Assembly (NCBI GenBank): GCA_016223135.1 | Contig: JACRPQ010000004.1 | Location: forward strand, 620,001-684,000 | DNA from: Chloroflexota bacterium | GTDB lineage: Bacteria; Chloroflexota; Anaerolineae; Anaerolineales; Villigracilaceae | Direction of reading: 5' to 3' | DNA length: 64,000 nt | In this document: piece by piece, positions 19,068-28,498 of the stretch | How positions within the stretch are numbered: position 1 is the stretch's first letter | How the letters are laid out: every line of letters begins with the position of its first letter | Program-made: the position numbers and the translations under genes | Notes under the pieces: generated by a model | The model's database searches: none | What the model was told of the DNA's origin: nothing | Seen by the model: only the letters and a program-made list of their open reading frames with translations

Positions 19068-20279
19068 ATGGATGTGCATCACACCGATGACGCTGTAACA
19101 CGCCGCATCAAGGCGTTGACGGAGCGCGTTGCCTATGTGAAGGCAAACGACCTGTATTTTTACAATCAGCCTATCGAGGAGATTTTGCCCGGCATGAAGG
19201 TGCGCGTGAACGGGCGCGAAATGGGAATGTACGCTTCCTACAGTTACCTGGGGTTGATCAATCATCCGCGCATCAACGAAGCCGCCAAACGCGCGGTGGA
19301 CAAGTTCGGCACGGGGACGAACGGTGTGCGTTCCCTGGCAGGGTCGCTCACCCTGCACACCGAACTGGAAGAGACGATTGCAAACTTCAAACATGCCGAA
19401 GCCGCCATCACGTTTTCTTCCGGTTACGCCACCAACCTGACAGTCGTTTCAACCTTGATGGGGCGCGGCGATTACGTCTTCTCGGACAAACTCAACCACG
19501 CCTCCATCGTGGACGGGTGTTTGATGTCTGGCGCGGAATTTCGCCGCTTCCGCCACAACGACATGGAGCATCTCGAAGGCTTGCTTCGCAACGCTCCGCC
19601 GGATGTCGCCAAACTGGTCATCGCCGATTCGGTCTTCAGCATGGACGGCGACATCATTGACCTGCCGAAGATGGTGGAGTTATGCAAAAAGTACAATGCC
19701 TGGCTGATGATTGACGAAGCGCACTCGGTGGGCGTGCTGGGGGAGCGGGGTACGGGCATCGAGGAACATTTCAACATGTACGGCGCGATTGACATCAAGA
19801 TGGGGACGTTGAGCAAGACCATCCCGTCGGTGGGGGGGTATGTCGCCGCCAACAAGGAGATCATCACCTACCTGCGTCATGCCAGCCGCGCTTACATCTT
19901 CTCTGCCGCGCTGCCGCCCGCCCAAGCCGCCGCCGCCAACGAGGCATTCAAAGTCATTCTCGATGAACCCTGGCGCATCGAACGCCTCAACCAGAACACC
20001 AAACAATTCATCGGCGGGTTGAAGAGCATGGGCTTCGACACCATGTTGACCGAGACCGCCATCGTCCCGGTGCTGTGCGGCGACGATAACACCGCCTTTG
20101 CCATGACGCGCGAATGCCAGCACAACGACGTGTTTGTCCTGCCGGTCGTTTCGCCGGCTGTCCCCGAAGGGCTTGCCCGCCTGCGCGCCACCGTCACCGC
20201 CGCCCACGAACCCGACGAAATCGAACGCGCCATGGAAGTCATCGGCGAGGCGGGGAAGAAACTGGGGTTGATCAAATAA
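19068..20279 (+). CDS. Alpha-oxoamine synthase (BioF/KBL/SPT family), PLP-dependent
   Basis: A 403-residue fold-type I PLP enzyme that condenses an acyl-CoA or acyl-ACP with an amino acid. Signatures: FSSGYATNLTVVS, the PLP-stacking and ring-binding region DEAHSVGVLGERGTG, and the Schiff-base lysine Lys250 in MGTLSKTIPSVGGYV. The N-terminal NSYSYLGL-like segment reads YASYSYLGLINHPR. Candidate activities are 8-amino-7-oxononanoate synthase, 2-amino-3-ketobutyrate CoA ligase or serine palmitoyltransferase. There is no biotin or sphingolipid gene beside it to decide. Good RBS (CCGGAGGAAT). Confidence 0.9.
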   Translation: MDVHHTDDAVTRRIKALTERVAYVKANDLYFYNQPIEEILPGMKVRVNGREMGMYASYSYLGLINHPRINEAAKRAVDKFGTGTNGVRSLAGSLTLHTELEETIANFKHAEAAITFSSGYATNLTVVSTLMGRGDYVFSDKLNHASIVDGCLMSGAEFRRFRHNDMEHLEGLLRNAPPDVAKLVIADSVFSMDGDIIDLPKMVELCKKYNAWLMIDEAHSVGVLGERGTGIEEHFNMYGAIDIKMGTLSKTIPSVGGYVAANKEIITYLRHASRAYIFSAALPPAQAAAANEAFKVILDEPWRIERLNQNTKQFIGGLKSMGFDTMLTETAIVPVLCGDDNTAFAMTRECQHNDVFVLPVVSPAVPEGLARLRATVTAAHEPDEIERAMEVIGEAGKKLGLIK

Positions 20280-20460
20280 GGAACAGGCGCCGTCCTTTGA
20301 ACATCGCATAATGCCGTAACCACCGCGACAACCTCCAAAACACGGAAGCGGTCGCGCACTTTTCCCAACTCCGGTTTTTCTGAAACCGTCTCCCCGCTTG
20401 TTGCCTCAAGTCTGGCTTTTGCCAGCCCTGATGGCGTTCCTGTCCAAACCAACAGTTACC

Positions 20461-21684
20461 ATGCGCCTGCGCTTTCAACTCATCATCTTCATGCTTGTCC
20501 GCACCATCCTGAACACCGTACACAGGATGGTGTATCCTTTTTTATCGGTCTTTGCGCGCGGATTGGGCGTTGAAATCACAACCCTCTCCTACGTGGTTAC
20601 TGCCCGTTCGTTCTTCGGAATGTTCGCTCCCCTCTTCGGCACCATTGCCGACCATCGCGGGCGCAAATTTGGGATTTTGGGCGGCATCCTCTTGTTTACT
20701 TTTGGTATGAGCGTCGTTGCGCTTCAACCAAACTTCATCACCTTCAGCCTTGCCGTCCTGTTCGCCATCCTCGGCAAATACCTTTTCGACACATCCATGC
20801 AGGCGTACTTTGGCGACCGCATTCCCTACGAACGGCGCGGCACGGCGCTGGCGGTCACGGAGGCGGCGTGGTCGTTGGCGTTCATTGCGGGAGTTCCGCT
20901 GATGGGGTTGTTGATTGCAGGTTACGGGTGGCATGAACCGTTCCGCTGGCTGGCTGGACTCGGCTTGGTCATGTTCGCAGTCATCTGGCGGATGGTGCCT
21001 CGGGATGAGACATCCCATGCGGAGGCTGCGCTTCAGACTCCGCCCAAGCCTGGGGCGGCAAAAAAAATTCGTGCCGTGCTGACGAATATCCCCGCCTTGG
21101 CAGGGATTTCGATTGCGCTGTGGGCAAGCGCCGCCAACGAACTCGTCAATCTGATCTTCGGCGTATGGCTCGAAGACTCGTTCGGTTTGAAAATCGCCGC
21201 GCTGGCAGGCGCTTCTGCCGTGATCGGACTCTCCGAACTTGGCGGCGAGGGGCTCGTGGCGCTCACCACCGACCGCCTCGGCAAACCGCGGGCGCTCATG
21301 CTGGGGTTGAGCGGCAATGCGCTGGCATCCCTGTTATTGCCTTTCATTGGGCAGACGGAACTCGGCGCGTTGATTGGGCTGTTTCTGTTCTACATCACCT
21401 TCGAATACGTGATGGTCAGCCATATCCCGCTGATGACCGAGGTCATGCCCGAGGCGCGCGCCACCCTGCTTTCTTTCAACCTGACCGGGCACTCTCTCGG
21501 GCGCATGATTGGCGCACTGCTGGCAACGTTCATTTACCAACGCTTCGGTTTTTTCCCCGTAGCGCTGACTGCCATCCTCTTCAATCTTTTTGCCCTGCTG
21601 GCGCTCGGCGAGTTGACACGGCGACTCGTCATCCTGCCGCGCCTGCTGGCGTGGATTCAACGGAGGGAAGGAAGTGAAGCATGA
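20461..21684 (+). CDS. MFS transporter
   Basis: A 407-residue major facilitator with about twelve membrane segments. The TM2-TM3 loop is GTIADHRGRKFGILGG, close to the MFS consensus GxxxDRxGRR. The second-half repeat reads LTTDRLGKPRALMLG. The frame is open to a TTG at 20398 and an ATG at 20431. I chose the ATG at 20461 (MRLRFQLIIFML) because it begins directly at TM1, but no start has a clear Shine-Dalgarno. It overlaps the next gene by four bases (ATGA), so they are translationally coupled. Substrate unknown. Confidence 0.85.
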   Translation: MRLRFQLIIFMLVRTILNTVHRMVYPFLSVFARGLGVEITTLSYVVTARSFFGMFAPLFGTIADHRGRKFGILGGILLFTFGMSVVALQPNFITFSLAVLFAILGKYLFDTSMQAYFGDRIPYERRGTALAVTEAAWSLAFIAGVPLMGLLIAGYGWHEPFRWLAGLGLVMFAVIWRMVPRDETSHAEAALQTPPKPGAAKKIRAVLTNIPALAGISIALWASAANELVNLIFGVWLEDSFGLKIAALAGASAVIGLSELGGEGLVALTTDRLGKPRALMLGLSGNALASLLLPFIGQTELGALIGLFLFYITFEYVMVSHIPLMTEVMPEARATLLSFNLTGHSLGRMIGALLATFIYQRFGFFPVALTAILFNLFALLALGELTRRLVILPRLLAWIQRREGSEA

Positions 21685-22253
21685 ACGTTCTGATGCTGGT
21701 CGTATATGGAATCAGCCTGGCGTACTTTGCCCTGACGCTTTTATGGGTCCTCATCCCTGCCTTCTACGGATTGCCCTCCAAACCGACTCAGCCGGACCGC
21801 ATCCGCAAGGCGCTGCGGCTGGCGGGCTTGAAGCCGGGGGAGGTTCTTTACGACTTGGGCGCCGGCGACGGGCGCGTGTTGTTGATTGCCGCGAAGGAAT
21901 TTGGAGCAAAAGCCGTCGGTCTGGAGGTGGCGCCCGTGCAGGTTGCCTTCGTCTGGCTGAGGATCCTGCTGGGTGGGTTGGGGGAGCGGGTTCAGGTGCG
22001 GTGGGCAAACTATTACCGCGCCGACTTGAGCCAGGCGGACGTGGTTTTCATCTATGCCACGCTGCGAGAGTTGATGAAACTCGCGCCGCATTTGGAGAAA
22101 ACGCTAAAAGCGGGGACAAGGCTGATTTCGATTGCGGCAGACTTCCCTGAGTGGGAACCGTCGCTGTTCGATGAGGAGAGCCTGATTTTTGTCTATGAAA
22201 TGCCGCCCCGTCAGGGCAGTCTGATGACGTATCTGCTCAAGCGGGCGGGTTAA
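21681..22253 (+). CDS. Membrane-anchored SAM-dependent methyltransferase
   Basis: A 190-residue class I methyltransferase. One N-terminal hydrophobic segment (about residues 4-28, MLVVYGISLAYFALTLLWVL) anchors it. The SAM-binding motif I is LYDLGAGDGRVLLIA, followed by an acidic motif at GLEVAP. No substrate-specific part is recognised. It is coupled to the MFS gene by a four-base overlap, and its stop overlaps the convergent DUF2270 gene stop by three bases. Confidence 0.82.
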   Translation: MNVLMLVVYGISLAYFALTLLWVLIPAFYGLPSKPTQPDRIRKALRLAGLKPGEVLYDLGAGDGRVLLIAAKEFGAKAVGLEVAPVQVAFVWLRILLGGLGERVQVRWANYYRADLSQADVVFIYATLRELMKLAPHLEKTLKAGTRLISIAADFPEWEPSLFDEESLIFVYEMPPRQGSLMTYLLKRAG

Positions 22254-23323
22254 GTTTCTTCAGAGAGGGGGTTGAAGCCGCGTCCCAGCACTTCCTGCGC
22301 GGGCGAGACGATGACGAACGCTTGCGGGTCTTCCTTTGCAACGGCTGCTTTGAGGTTATGCACCTCGGTGACGGTCAGCGCGCACATCAGAATGGTGCGT
22401 TCAGCGCCCGTGTACATTCCCTTGCCTGAAACGGCGGTGACGCCGCGTCCCAGGTCGGTGAGGATGCGTTTGGAGACCGTTTCGGCATTGCTGGTAATGA
22501 CCAGCGCCAGCAGTTGCTTGCGGCGGTGACGCGGGGCAAACCAGCCGCGCAATCCTTTGGGTTTTTCCCGCCCGTTGGGGGTGAGCGGGGTAGTCTCCTC
22601 TCCAAACCGCGGCAGGACTTCACCGGTGGCATGGGTCATGGTGACGGTTCCAATGGCAATCAACATCAGGAAACCATAGTAGATTGCGCCGAGCGTAATC
22701 ATCAAATGCCCGGGGATCGGTCCCACGCTGCCGCGCTGGATGAATTCCGCCACGCTGGCGGCAGGCTGAGGAAAGAGATAACTTTTTGCCAGCCAGGAGG
22801 CACCCAGGATGCCGTAGATCCACAAATAATTGCGCCGCAGACGCCTGCCGAACGCCTCCCACATGGAGATGGGGAATTTGGGCATGAGCAGATTTTCCGC
22901 CAGGCTTTCCGCCCATTCCGGCGAGGGATGAAACGGCGGCACGAGCATGGCGGCATAGAAGTCGGTTTCCATCAGGCGGATGCGGTAACTCCACAGTTCG
23001 TAGTAGCGATAGCGCCTTGCCTCCATAAAGAGAAACCAGGTAATCAGCAGCGTATTGAGGATGATGACCCCATGATGGACGGTCGGCTGGCTGAAGGCAA
23101 TGGAAAGCGCCGCGCCGGTGGAAACCACCGCCCAGTTGGTGGTGGTATCCAGCCTTTGCCGCCAGACGTTGGCGCGTTGGATTTCGGCGCGGAAGAAATG
23201 CACCATCGCCGTCACGAACTCGCTGGTCTTCAGGCTGTACCCGCGATACGTCCAGACCGGCTCTTCCGGTTCCTGCTTTGCGGAGGTTTTCCCATTGGGG
23301 GTTGATTTTTTTCCTGTTGGCAT
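22250..23323 (-). CDS. DUF2270 membrane protein fused to a DUF2179-like domain
   Basis: A 357-residue protein. Residues 25-220 match what I know of DUF2270 (RAEIQRANVWRQRLDTTTNW, then WFLFMEARRYRYYELW and several membrane segments). Residues about 265-350 resemble the cytoplasmic DUF2179 domain found at the end of YitT proteins (LVITSNAETVSKRILTDLGR, GKGMYTGAERTILMC). DUF2179 in YitT is a regulatory domain with unknown ligand. The combination is unusual to me. It is four bases upstream of the SLC13 permease gene in the same direction, so the pair probably works together. Confidence 0.75.
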   Translation of the reverse strand: MPTGKKSTPNGKTSAKQEPEEPVWTYRGYSLKTSEFVTAMVHFFRAEIQRANVWRQRLDTTTNWAVVSTGAALSIAFSQPTVHHGVIILNTLLITWFLFMEARRYRYYELWSYRIRLMETDFYAAMLVPPFHPSPEWAESLAENLLMPKFPISMWEAFGRRLRRNYLWIYGILGASWLAKSYLFPQPAASVAEFIQRGSVGPIPGHLMITLGAIYYGFLMLIAIGTVTMTHATGEVLPRFGEETTPLTPNGREKPKGLRGWFAPRHRRKQLLALVITSNAETVSKRILTDLGRGVTAVSGKGMYTGAERTILMCALTVTEVHNLKAAVAKEDPQAFVIVSPAQEVLGRGFNPLSEET

Positions 23324-23327
23324 TGTT

Positions 23328-25127
23328 TTATCCTATCGGTTTGAGGAAGGGTAGAAGAGTCATCAAGACCACAACAAGCAGAACCGTGAGCGGGATGCCG
23401 ACACGGGCGTAATCCCTGAACGTGTAGCCGCCTGCGCCCATCACCATGACATTGACGGCATGTCCCAGCGGAGACATGAACGCCATGGAGGAAGCCACCG
23501 CCACTGCCAGCGCCGCGCTTCTCGGCTCCATCCCGACCTGTTGGGCGGTGGCAATCGCAATCGGAGCAATGACCGTCACCGCCGCCGCGCCGTTGATGAC
23601 CTGGGTCAGCGCAACGGTTAACAGGACAAATCCCGTCAGGAGGGCGAGATGTCCTGAATTCTGAAACACTCTGACGATGCTTTCTGCGAACATGACCGAT
23701 GCGCCTGTCTTATTCAACGCCACGCCGACGGGCAGCATCCCCGCCACGAGGAACAGGCTGCGCCAGTCAATGGCGCGGTACGCCTGATCCATGCTCATGA
23801 CGCCAATCAAGACCATGACCACCGCGCCGCTCAGCATGATTTCCGCAATCAGGGTAGGGAAGAAGACCGCCAGCGCCAGCGTGAGAAACATGACGGAAGC
23901 AGTCACCCAGCCGCGCAGGGTCATCCGCCCCGAAGGAGCGGACTCAGCCAGCAAAATCAACCCTGGCTCTGTTTGCAGCAGGCTCAGGCTTTTTTCCGTT
24001 CCCTGCAGAAGGAGCCCGTCGCCGAACTCCAGCGGCAAATCCGCCAGCCGCGTGCGGATGGAACGTCCGCGCCGCCAGATTGCCAGCACCTTCGCGCCGA
24101 ATTTTTGCTCGAAGCGAATCTCCCGCAGGGTCTGCGAAGCCAGATGCGAACGCGGCGCGATGGCGGCTTCGATTAACTTCACATTAGGCGTGGCAAGATA
24201 ATCCTCCTGCCATTCGCCCGAAGGCAGCACCTCCAGCATATCCTTTAGCGCCTCGGGCAGGCTGTCTTCGGGGCGCGCCACAATCAGCAGAATATCGCCG
24301 CCTTTCAGCATTGTCTTCGCTTCGATGGGCAGGGTGGAACGTCCGCGCTGGATGGCAATTACATTGAGATTGTGTTTTTCGCGCAGTCCGCTCTTTTCCA
24401 GCGTCACGCCGTCGAGACAGCCGCCTTTACAGACCGTCGCCCGCATCAGCCGTTCCGAAAGTTGATAGGTGTTCAGCAAATCAGCGGATTCCTGTCCATC
24501 TTCGTGCCGTTCGGCGGGGGATTGAGCAGGCAATAACTTCCGCCCCCAAAACACCATGTAGAGGATACCTGCAAACGTCAAAGGAATGCCGATGGGCGCA
24601 AACTCGGTCAGGGTGAAGCCCGGCAGGTTCACATCACGAAGAAGCCCGCTGACAACGATGTTTGTCGTGGTCAATAAAGTCGCCATGCCGCCGAGGATTG
24701 TCCCAAACGCCAGCGGCATCAGCAGTTTCGACGAGGAAACCTTCGAGCGCCGCGCCATCCCCGAAATCGAAGGCAGGAGCAAGGACGCGGCGGCGATGTT
24801 ATTCATGAACAGCGAGAGCGTCCCCGCCGCCGTCATGATGCCGAAGATCAACCGCCGCTCGCCGGCGCCGAACAACTTGATGATGGATGTCCCCATCCGT
24901 TCGGTCAAGCCTGAACGGCGCAGTCCCTCCGCCAGCACAAACGCCGCCATCATGATGATGACCGCCTGGCGGCTGAACCCGGAAAACGCTTCCTGCGGAG
25001 TCAAAATTCCGCTCAAGCCCAGCGCCAGCATCAACATCAGCGCGACAATATCCGCCCGCAAAACATTTCCCAGCAGCAGCAATGCTGCAATGCCGAGGAA
25101 CAACAATGTGAGACTCAGTTGTGACAT
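23328..25127 (-). CDS. SLC13/DASS-type permease with TrkA-C (RCK-C) domains
   Basis: A 599-residue transporter of the ArsB/NhaD and SLC13 superfamily. Hydrophobic segments fill residues 1-180 and 395-599. Between them are two RCK-C/TrkA-C domains (about 205-290 and 295-375; for example GGDILLIVARPEDSL and FGDGLLLQGTEKSL). Proteins of this build are usually annotated as sodium-coupled carboxylate or sulfate transporters. A sulfate role would fit the neighbouring sulfur locus but is only a guess. I start at ATG 25127; a TTG two codons earlier is possible. Confidence 0.87.
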   Translation of the reverse strand: MSQLSLTLLFLGIAALLLLGNVLRADIVALMLMLALGLSGILTPQEAFSGFSRQAVIIMMAAFVLAEGLRRSGLTERMGTSIIKLFGAGERRLIFGIMTAAGTLSLFMNNIAAASLLLPSISGMARRSKVSSSKLLMPLAFGTILGGMATLLTTTNIVVSGLLRDVNLPGFTLTEFAPIGIPLTFAGILYMVFWGRKLLPAQSPAERHEDGQESADLLNTYQLSERLMRATVCKGGCLDGVTLEKSGLREKHNLNVIAIQRGRSTLPIEAKTMLKGGDILLIVARPEDSLPEALKDMLEVLPSGEWQEDYLATPNVKLIEAAIAPRSHLASQTLREIRFEQKFGAKVLAIWRRGRSIRTRLADLPLEFGDGLLLQGTEKSLSLLQTEPGLILLAESAPSGRMTLRGWVTASVMFLTLALAVFFPTLIAEIMLSGAVVMVLIGVMSMDQAYRAIDWRSLFLVAGMLPVGVALNKTGASVMFAESIVRVFQNSGHLALLTGFVLLTVALTQVINGAAAVTVIAPIAIATAQQVGMEPRSAALAVAVASSMAFMSPLGHAVNVMVMGAGGYTFRDYARVGIPLTVLLVVVLMTLLPFLKPIG

Positions 25128-25249
25128 GTACAAAAAATTCGCTTTTCCTTTAGGGATGAGAACCCGTCCCTCGACATACTCAGGACGACGCTTCGGGACT
25201 CACCCGAGGCTGATTCTGCTTCGATTCGATTTATCTTCGCTTCACCATC

Positions 25250-25300
25250 GCGCGGGGATGAAACCCCCGCGCTATTCCTACCAAGCCCGCTAAAGCGGAC
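25250..25300. repeat. Dispersed two-palindrome repeat, inverted copy of 10830-10881
   Basis: CGCGGGGATGAAACCCCCGCG then CTATTCCTACCAAG then CCGCTAAAGCGG. It has the same architecture as the copy at the end of the MFS gene. It lies in the 370-base gap between the permease and the molybdopterin oxidoreductase gene, which consists almost wholly of three repeats. Confidence 0.75.
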
Positions 25301-25309
25301 TTGCCGCTT

Positions 25310-25380
25310 GCATGTCATTGCGAAGCAATCCCCTGTTTCAGGAGGAGATTGCTTCGCAAAAAGCGCTCGCAATGACATGC
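25310..25380. repeat. 71-bp inverted-repeat element (CATTGCGA / GAAGCAATC family)
   Basis: Perfect 14-bp terminal inverted repeats GCATGTCATTGCGA / TCGCAATGACATGC and an inner GAAGCAATCCCC / GGAGATTGCTTC pair. A related copy sits at 35598-35688. This is a miniature palindromic element without coding capacity. Confidence 0.85.
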
Positions 25381-25382
25381 TA

Positions 25383-25499
25383 TTTGACGTCAGTTCGGGA
25401 TAAGGGAAACAGCCCGCTTGCTCGACGCTAGAGAGCGTCTTTTACGCAAGGCGTAGTGGACGTTCTCTAACGTCCACCGCTTATCCCGAATTCACGTTA
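25383..25499. repeat. Family A repeat with a replaced core, copy 4
   Basis: Ends GACGTCAGTTCGGGATAAG and CTTATCCCGAATTCACGTTA match the other family A copies. The core instead holds GACGCTAGAGAGCGTC and GGACGTTCTCTAACGTCC hairpins of another family. The right end supplies the TAA stop codon of the molybdopterin oxidoreductase gene. Confidence 0.85.
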
Positions 25500-28481
25500 T
25501 TTGGGTAATTTATACGCCTCTTTGACTGGCTTGAGAGGACGCGAGAGCCAATACGGGCGGCGCGTGCCATCGGGGCTGACCTTGTCCGCCGGGCGCGTCA
25601 TCCCCAGCCACTGACGATAGACCTGCATGGACTTGTTCGTATCCACGAACAGGTCGCCGGCTTTTTCGCCCGGCTCCGCTTTGCTGACCTTGAACACTTT
25701 TTGCAGCCAGCAATGCACGCCGCTAATCGGGTCGGGATGAACAGCATGAGCAAGATTCTGATTCACGCCGACGTTGCTCCACCAGATGCGGCTCGTGTCG
25801 GGGTCGGAGGATTCCCACGCCTGCGCGCCGTGGATGACGCGCATGAGGAAGCCGCCCTTGCCGTCGTCATGGATTTCCACGAGGTTGGAAGAGCCTTTGC
25901 TCACGCCTTTATCTTCCTGCAGACGCCAGCGCCCCAAATGGTGGCTGACGGCAATGACGCCCGGCTTGATGCCTTCCGTCACCCAAACCGTATCCACGAA
26001 GTAGCCGATTTCGGTTTCCACTTTGGCGAGGTCGCCCGTGTCGAGTCCGAGGCGCTGCGCGTCTTCGGGATTCATCCAAATGGGATTCTTGTGCGAAATT
26101 TCATAGAGCCATTTGGCGTTTGCGCTGCGGGTGTGAATCAGCGTCGGCAGGCGGAAGTTGGGGAGCAGAATCATCTCGCCTTTGGAGCGGTCAATCGCAT
26201 CGGGGTGGACGTGGCTCTTGATTGCCCAGGGGACGACGTATTGCTTTTCGCTCCAGCCCCAATCGTGAAGCGTCTGGCTGAAGAATTCGAGTTTCTTGGA
26301 TGGCGTGTCGAAACCGGCTTTGATTTCACCGTCAACGTTGACGCCGATAACCTGATTGTCTTTGATGACGCGGTCGTGTTCGTCAACTTGGTAATTGGTA
26401 GTTGGTAATTGGTCGGCGGAATTGCCATTTACCACTTTACCAATCGCCTTCTCAAACGGAACGTAATTCTCCTTCTTCACCTCAAACACGCCATACTTGC
26501 GCATGTATTCGAGCGGCGTCAATCCTTCTTTCGCGGCGGCTTCGGGCAGACCCGGCACGGAGTTCTCGAAAATCCAGCGGTAGTATTCTTCCACCGTGAT
26601 GATTTCACCAGGGCGGTACGGACTCTCGAACCACTGACGGATGCCAAGCGAGCCGTCGGGGTCCATGCGCGCGGAGAGCTGAATCCAGAATTCGTTTTCT
26701 TCCCACACTTCGCCAGGGTTGGCTTGGTAGGTGAAATCAACCTTGATGCCGGCGCGTTCCATCGCCACGCGGCGCACGGGTTGGCGGAAGGCGATCCACT
26801 GTCCCGCGTGCGTTTCCTGACTCATCAGGTCGTGGCGTTCGGGTCCATGTCCCATCGGCAGGACGTAATCGGCGAACCAGGCGGTCTCGTTCCAGGTGGG
26901 CGTGAGGGCAACATAGCATTTGATTTTCGAGTTTTCATCCTTGAGCGCCTTGAGCCACATGAAACCGTCGGGATTGATCCACATCGGGTTGTAGACGCGG
27001 GTGAAATACACATCAATGTCGCCGCGCCCTTCTTCGAGCATGTGCGGCAAAATGACGGACATCTCGTAATGCGCGAGCGGATACTCGACAGGGTAGTGCA
27101 GTTCGTTCCACGCTTCGGGGGCGGGCGCGCCCTTGAACGGCTTGGGGACGAACTTGTTCCAGTTGGTCATGGATGTGCCGCCCTTGTTACCGATGCTTCC
27201 CGTCAGGACGTTGAGGAAGAACAGGCAGCGCGAGACCTGCCAGCCGCCGAGGTTGCCCACGCTGGCGCTGCGCCAAACGTGCGTTGCGAGTTTCCCTTCG
27301 CAGTTGGCGACGAGGCGCGCGGTCTCTTTGATGCGTTCGATGGGGACCTCGGATTCTTGCGCGGCGCGTTCGAAGGTGTATTCGGCATAGAGGTCTTTGA
27401 GGAGGCGGTCGAAGAGGTCGAAGGTCAAAAGTCGGAGGCGTTGCCCTGAGCCTGTCGAAGGGTCAGATGCAGCGGCGCGAATCTCCGCCGCTAATTGTTC
27501 ACTGTTTACCGATAACTGATTACTGGCTACTGCCTGAAGAGTCTCTTTCCAGTTCACCCATTTCCGCATGAAGTCTTTGTTGTAGAGGTCGTTTTGGATG
27601 AGGTGATTGGCGATGGCAAGCAAGACGGTGTTTTCGCTGCCAGGGTAGGTGGGCAGCCACACGTCGCTCATGGAAGCGGTGTTCGAGAGACGCGGGTCGA
27701 AGGTGATGAGTTTCGCGCCGTCGGTCTTGGCTTCGATGATGCGCTGAGCGTGCGGGTTGAAGTAATGCCCCGTTTCGAGGTGGCTCGAAATGAGCAGGAT
27801 GACTCGCGCATTGGCAAAGTCTGGGCTGGGACGGTCCTGTCCGCACCAGAAGTTGTAACCAGCGCGGGATGACGATGAGCAAACATTGGTGTGGCTGTTG
27901 TGACCGTCCATGCCCCACGTCTGCACGACGCGGTTGGTGTAGCCATCTTCGCCGGGGCGACCGACGTGATAGACGATTCCGTTCGGGCGGCGCAGTTTGC
28001 TTTCGCGCATCTTCTCCGCGATTTCGGTTAACGCCTGTTCCCACGAGATGCGCTCCCATTTGCCTTCGCCGCGCTTGCCGACTCGTTTCAACGGATAAAG
28101 GATGCGTTCAGGGTCATAGACCTGGTTATGAGTCGCGGGTCCTTTGGCGCAGTTGCGTCCGCGCGAGCCAGGGTGGACCGGGTTGCCTTCGAATTTGCGA
28201 ATCTCGTAGGTTTCTTTGTCCACGTACGCGAGCAGTCCGCAAGCGGATTCGCAGTTGAAGCACACGGTCGGCACGAGCGTGTAGCGCCGCGCAACTTTGC
28301 GGGGCCATTCCTTGCCGTCCCATTCCACCCAGTCATCCCACACATCGGGAGGCGGATACTGGCTGATGCGCCCATCGGGGTGGACGACTTCGGTCAGTTT
28401 GATGGGTTTGCGGTCGGAAGCCGCGAATTGCGGGACGGCGGCGCCTGCGGAGGTTTGAGGGACAGATTTGGTTTTGGTCAT
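25497..28481 (-). CDS. soeA: Molybdopterin oxidoreductase, SoeA-like (probable sulfite dehydrogenase catalytic subunit)
   Basis: A 994-residue Mo-bisMGD enzyme of the DMSO-reductase superfamily. The [4Fe-4S] ligands are Cys74, Cys77, Cys81 and Cys111 (CFNCESACG ... NCAKGP). Cys201 in TNVCSSSSRAG is a likely Mo ligand. No twin-arginine signal, so cytoplasmic, as in the SoeABC sulfite dehydrogenase. With the fused Fe-S/NrfD protein encoded two genes upstream it makes a membrane-bound complex. Downstream of an sHdr locus, oxidation of sulfite to sulfate is the best guess; polysulfide or tetrathionate chemistry is possible. Two repeat-encoded segments are in frame: QLPTTNYQ near 26400 and SNQLSVNSEQLA with SDPSTGSGQ near 27444-27532. 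Confidence 0.82.
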   Translation of the reverse strand: MTKTKSVPQTSAGAAVPQFAASDRKPIKLTEVVHPDGRISQYPPPDVWDDWVEWDGKEWPRKVARRYTLVPTVCFNCESACGLLAYVDKETYEIRKFEGNPVHPGSRGRNCAKGPATHNQVYDPERILYPLKRVGKRGEGKWERISWEQALTEIAEKMRESKLRRPNGIVYHVGRPGEDGYTNRVVQTWGMDGHNSHTNVCSSSSRAGYNFWCGQDRPSPDFANARVILLISSHLETGHYFNPHAQRIIEAKTDGAKLITFDPRLSNTASMSDVWLPTYPGSENTVLLAIANHLIQNDLYNKDFMRKWVNWKETLQAVASNQLSVNSEQLAAEIRAAASDPSTGSGQRLRLLTFDLFDRLLKDLYAEYTFERAAQESEVPIERIKETARLVANCEGKLATHVWRSASVGNLGGWQVSRCLFFLNVLTGSIGNKGGTSMTNWNKFVPKPFKGAPAPEAWNELHYPVEYPLAHYEMSVILPHMLEEGRGDIDVYFTRVYNPMWINPDGFMWLKALKDENSKIKCYVALTPTWNETAWFADYVLPMGHGPERHDLMSQETHAGQWIAFRQPVRRVAMERAGIKVDFTYQANPGEVWEENEFWIQLSARMDPDGSLGIRQWFESPYRPGEIITVEEYYRWIFENSVPGLPEAAAKEGLTPLEYMRKYGVFEVKKENYVPFEKAIGKVVNGNSADQLPTTNYQVDEHDRVIKDNQVIGVNVDGEIKAGFDTPSKKLEFFSQTLHDWGWSEKQYVVPWAIKSHVHPDAIDRSKGEMILLPNFRLPTLIHTRSANAKWLYEISHKNPIWMNPEDAQRLGLDTGDLAKVETEIGYFVDTVWVTEGIKPGVIAVSHHLGRWRLQEDKGVSKGSSNLVEIHDDGKGGFLMRVIHGAQAWESSDPDTSRIWWSNVGVNQNLAHAVHPDPISGVHCWLQKVFKVSKAEPGEKAGDLFVDTNKSMQVYRQWLGMTRPADKVSPDGTRRPYWLSRPLKPVKEAYKLPK
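26388..26413. repeat. In-frame TTGGTAATTGGTAGTTGGTA repeat inside soeA
   Basis: Three units of the TTGGTAATT family, translated as the QLPTTNYQ segment. The same family flanks etfA (35560-35717) and lbpA (32567-32629). Confidence 0.75.
27444..27532. repeat. Two in-frame dispersed repeats inside soeA
   Basis: CCCTGAGCCTGTCGAAGGG (27444-27462), a palindromic repeat I recall as widespread in Chloroflexota and some other phyla, and GTTCACTGTTTACCGATAAC-type units (27495-27532) of the family also found in ligA. Together they add about 30 residues to the protein without breaking its frame. Confidence 0.78.
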
Positions 28482-28498
28482 GGATGCTCAATTCGTAA

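Noticed and set aside
25497-28481. Periplasmic polysulfide/thiosulfate reductase or formate dehydrogenase
   Set aside because: There is no Tat signal, and the context is sulfur oxidation. It remains a weaker alternative for chemistry, not location.
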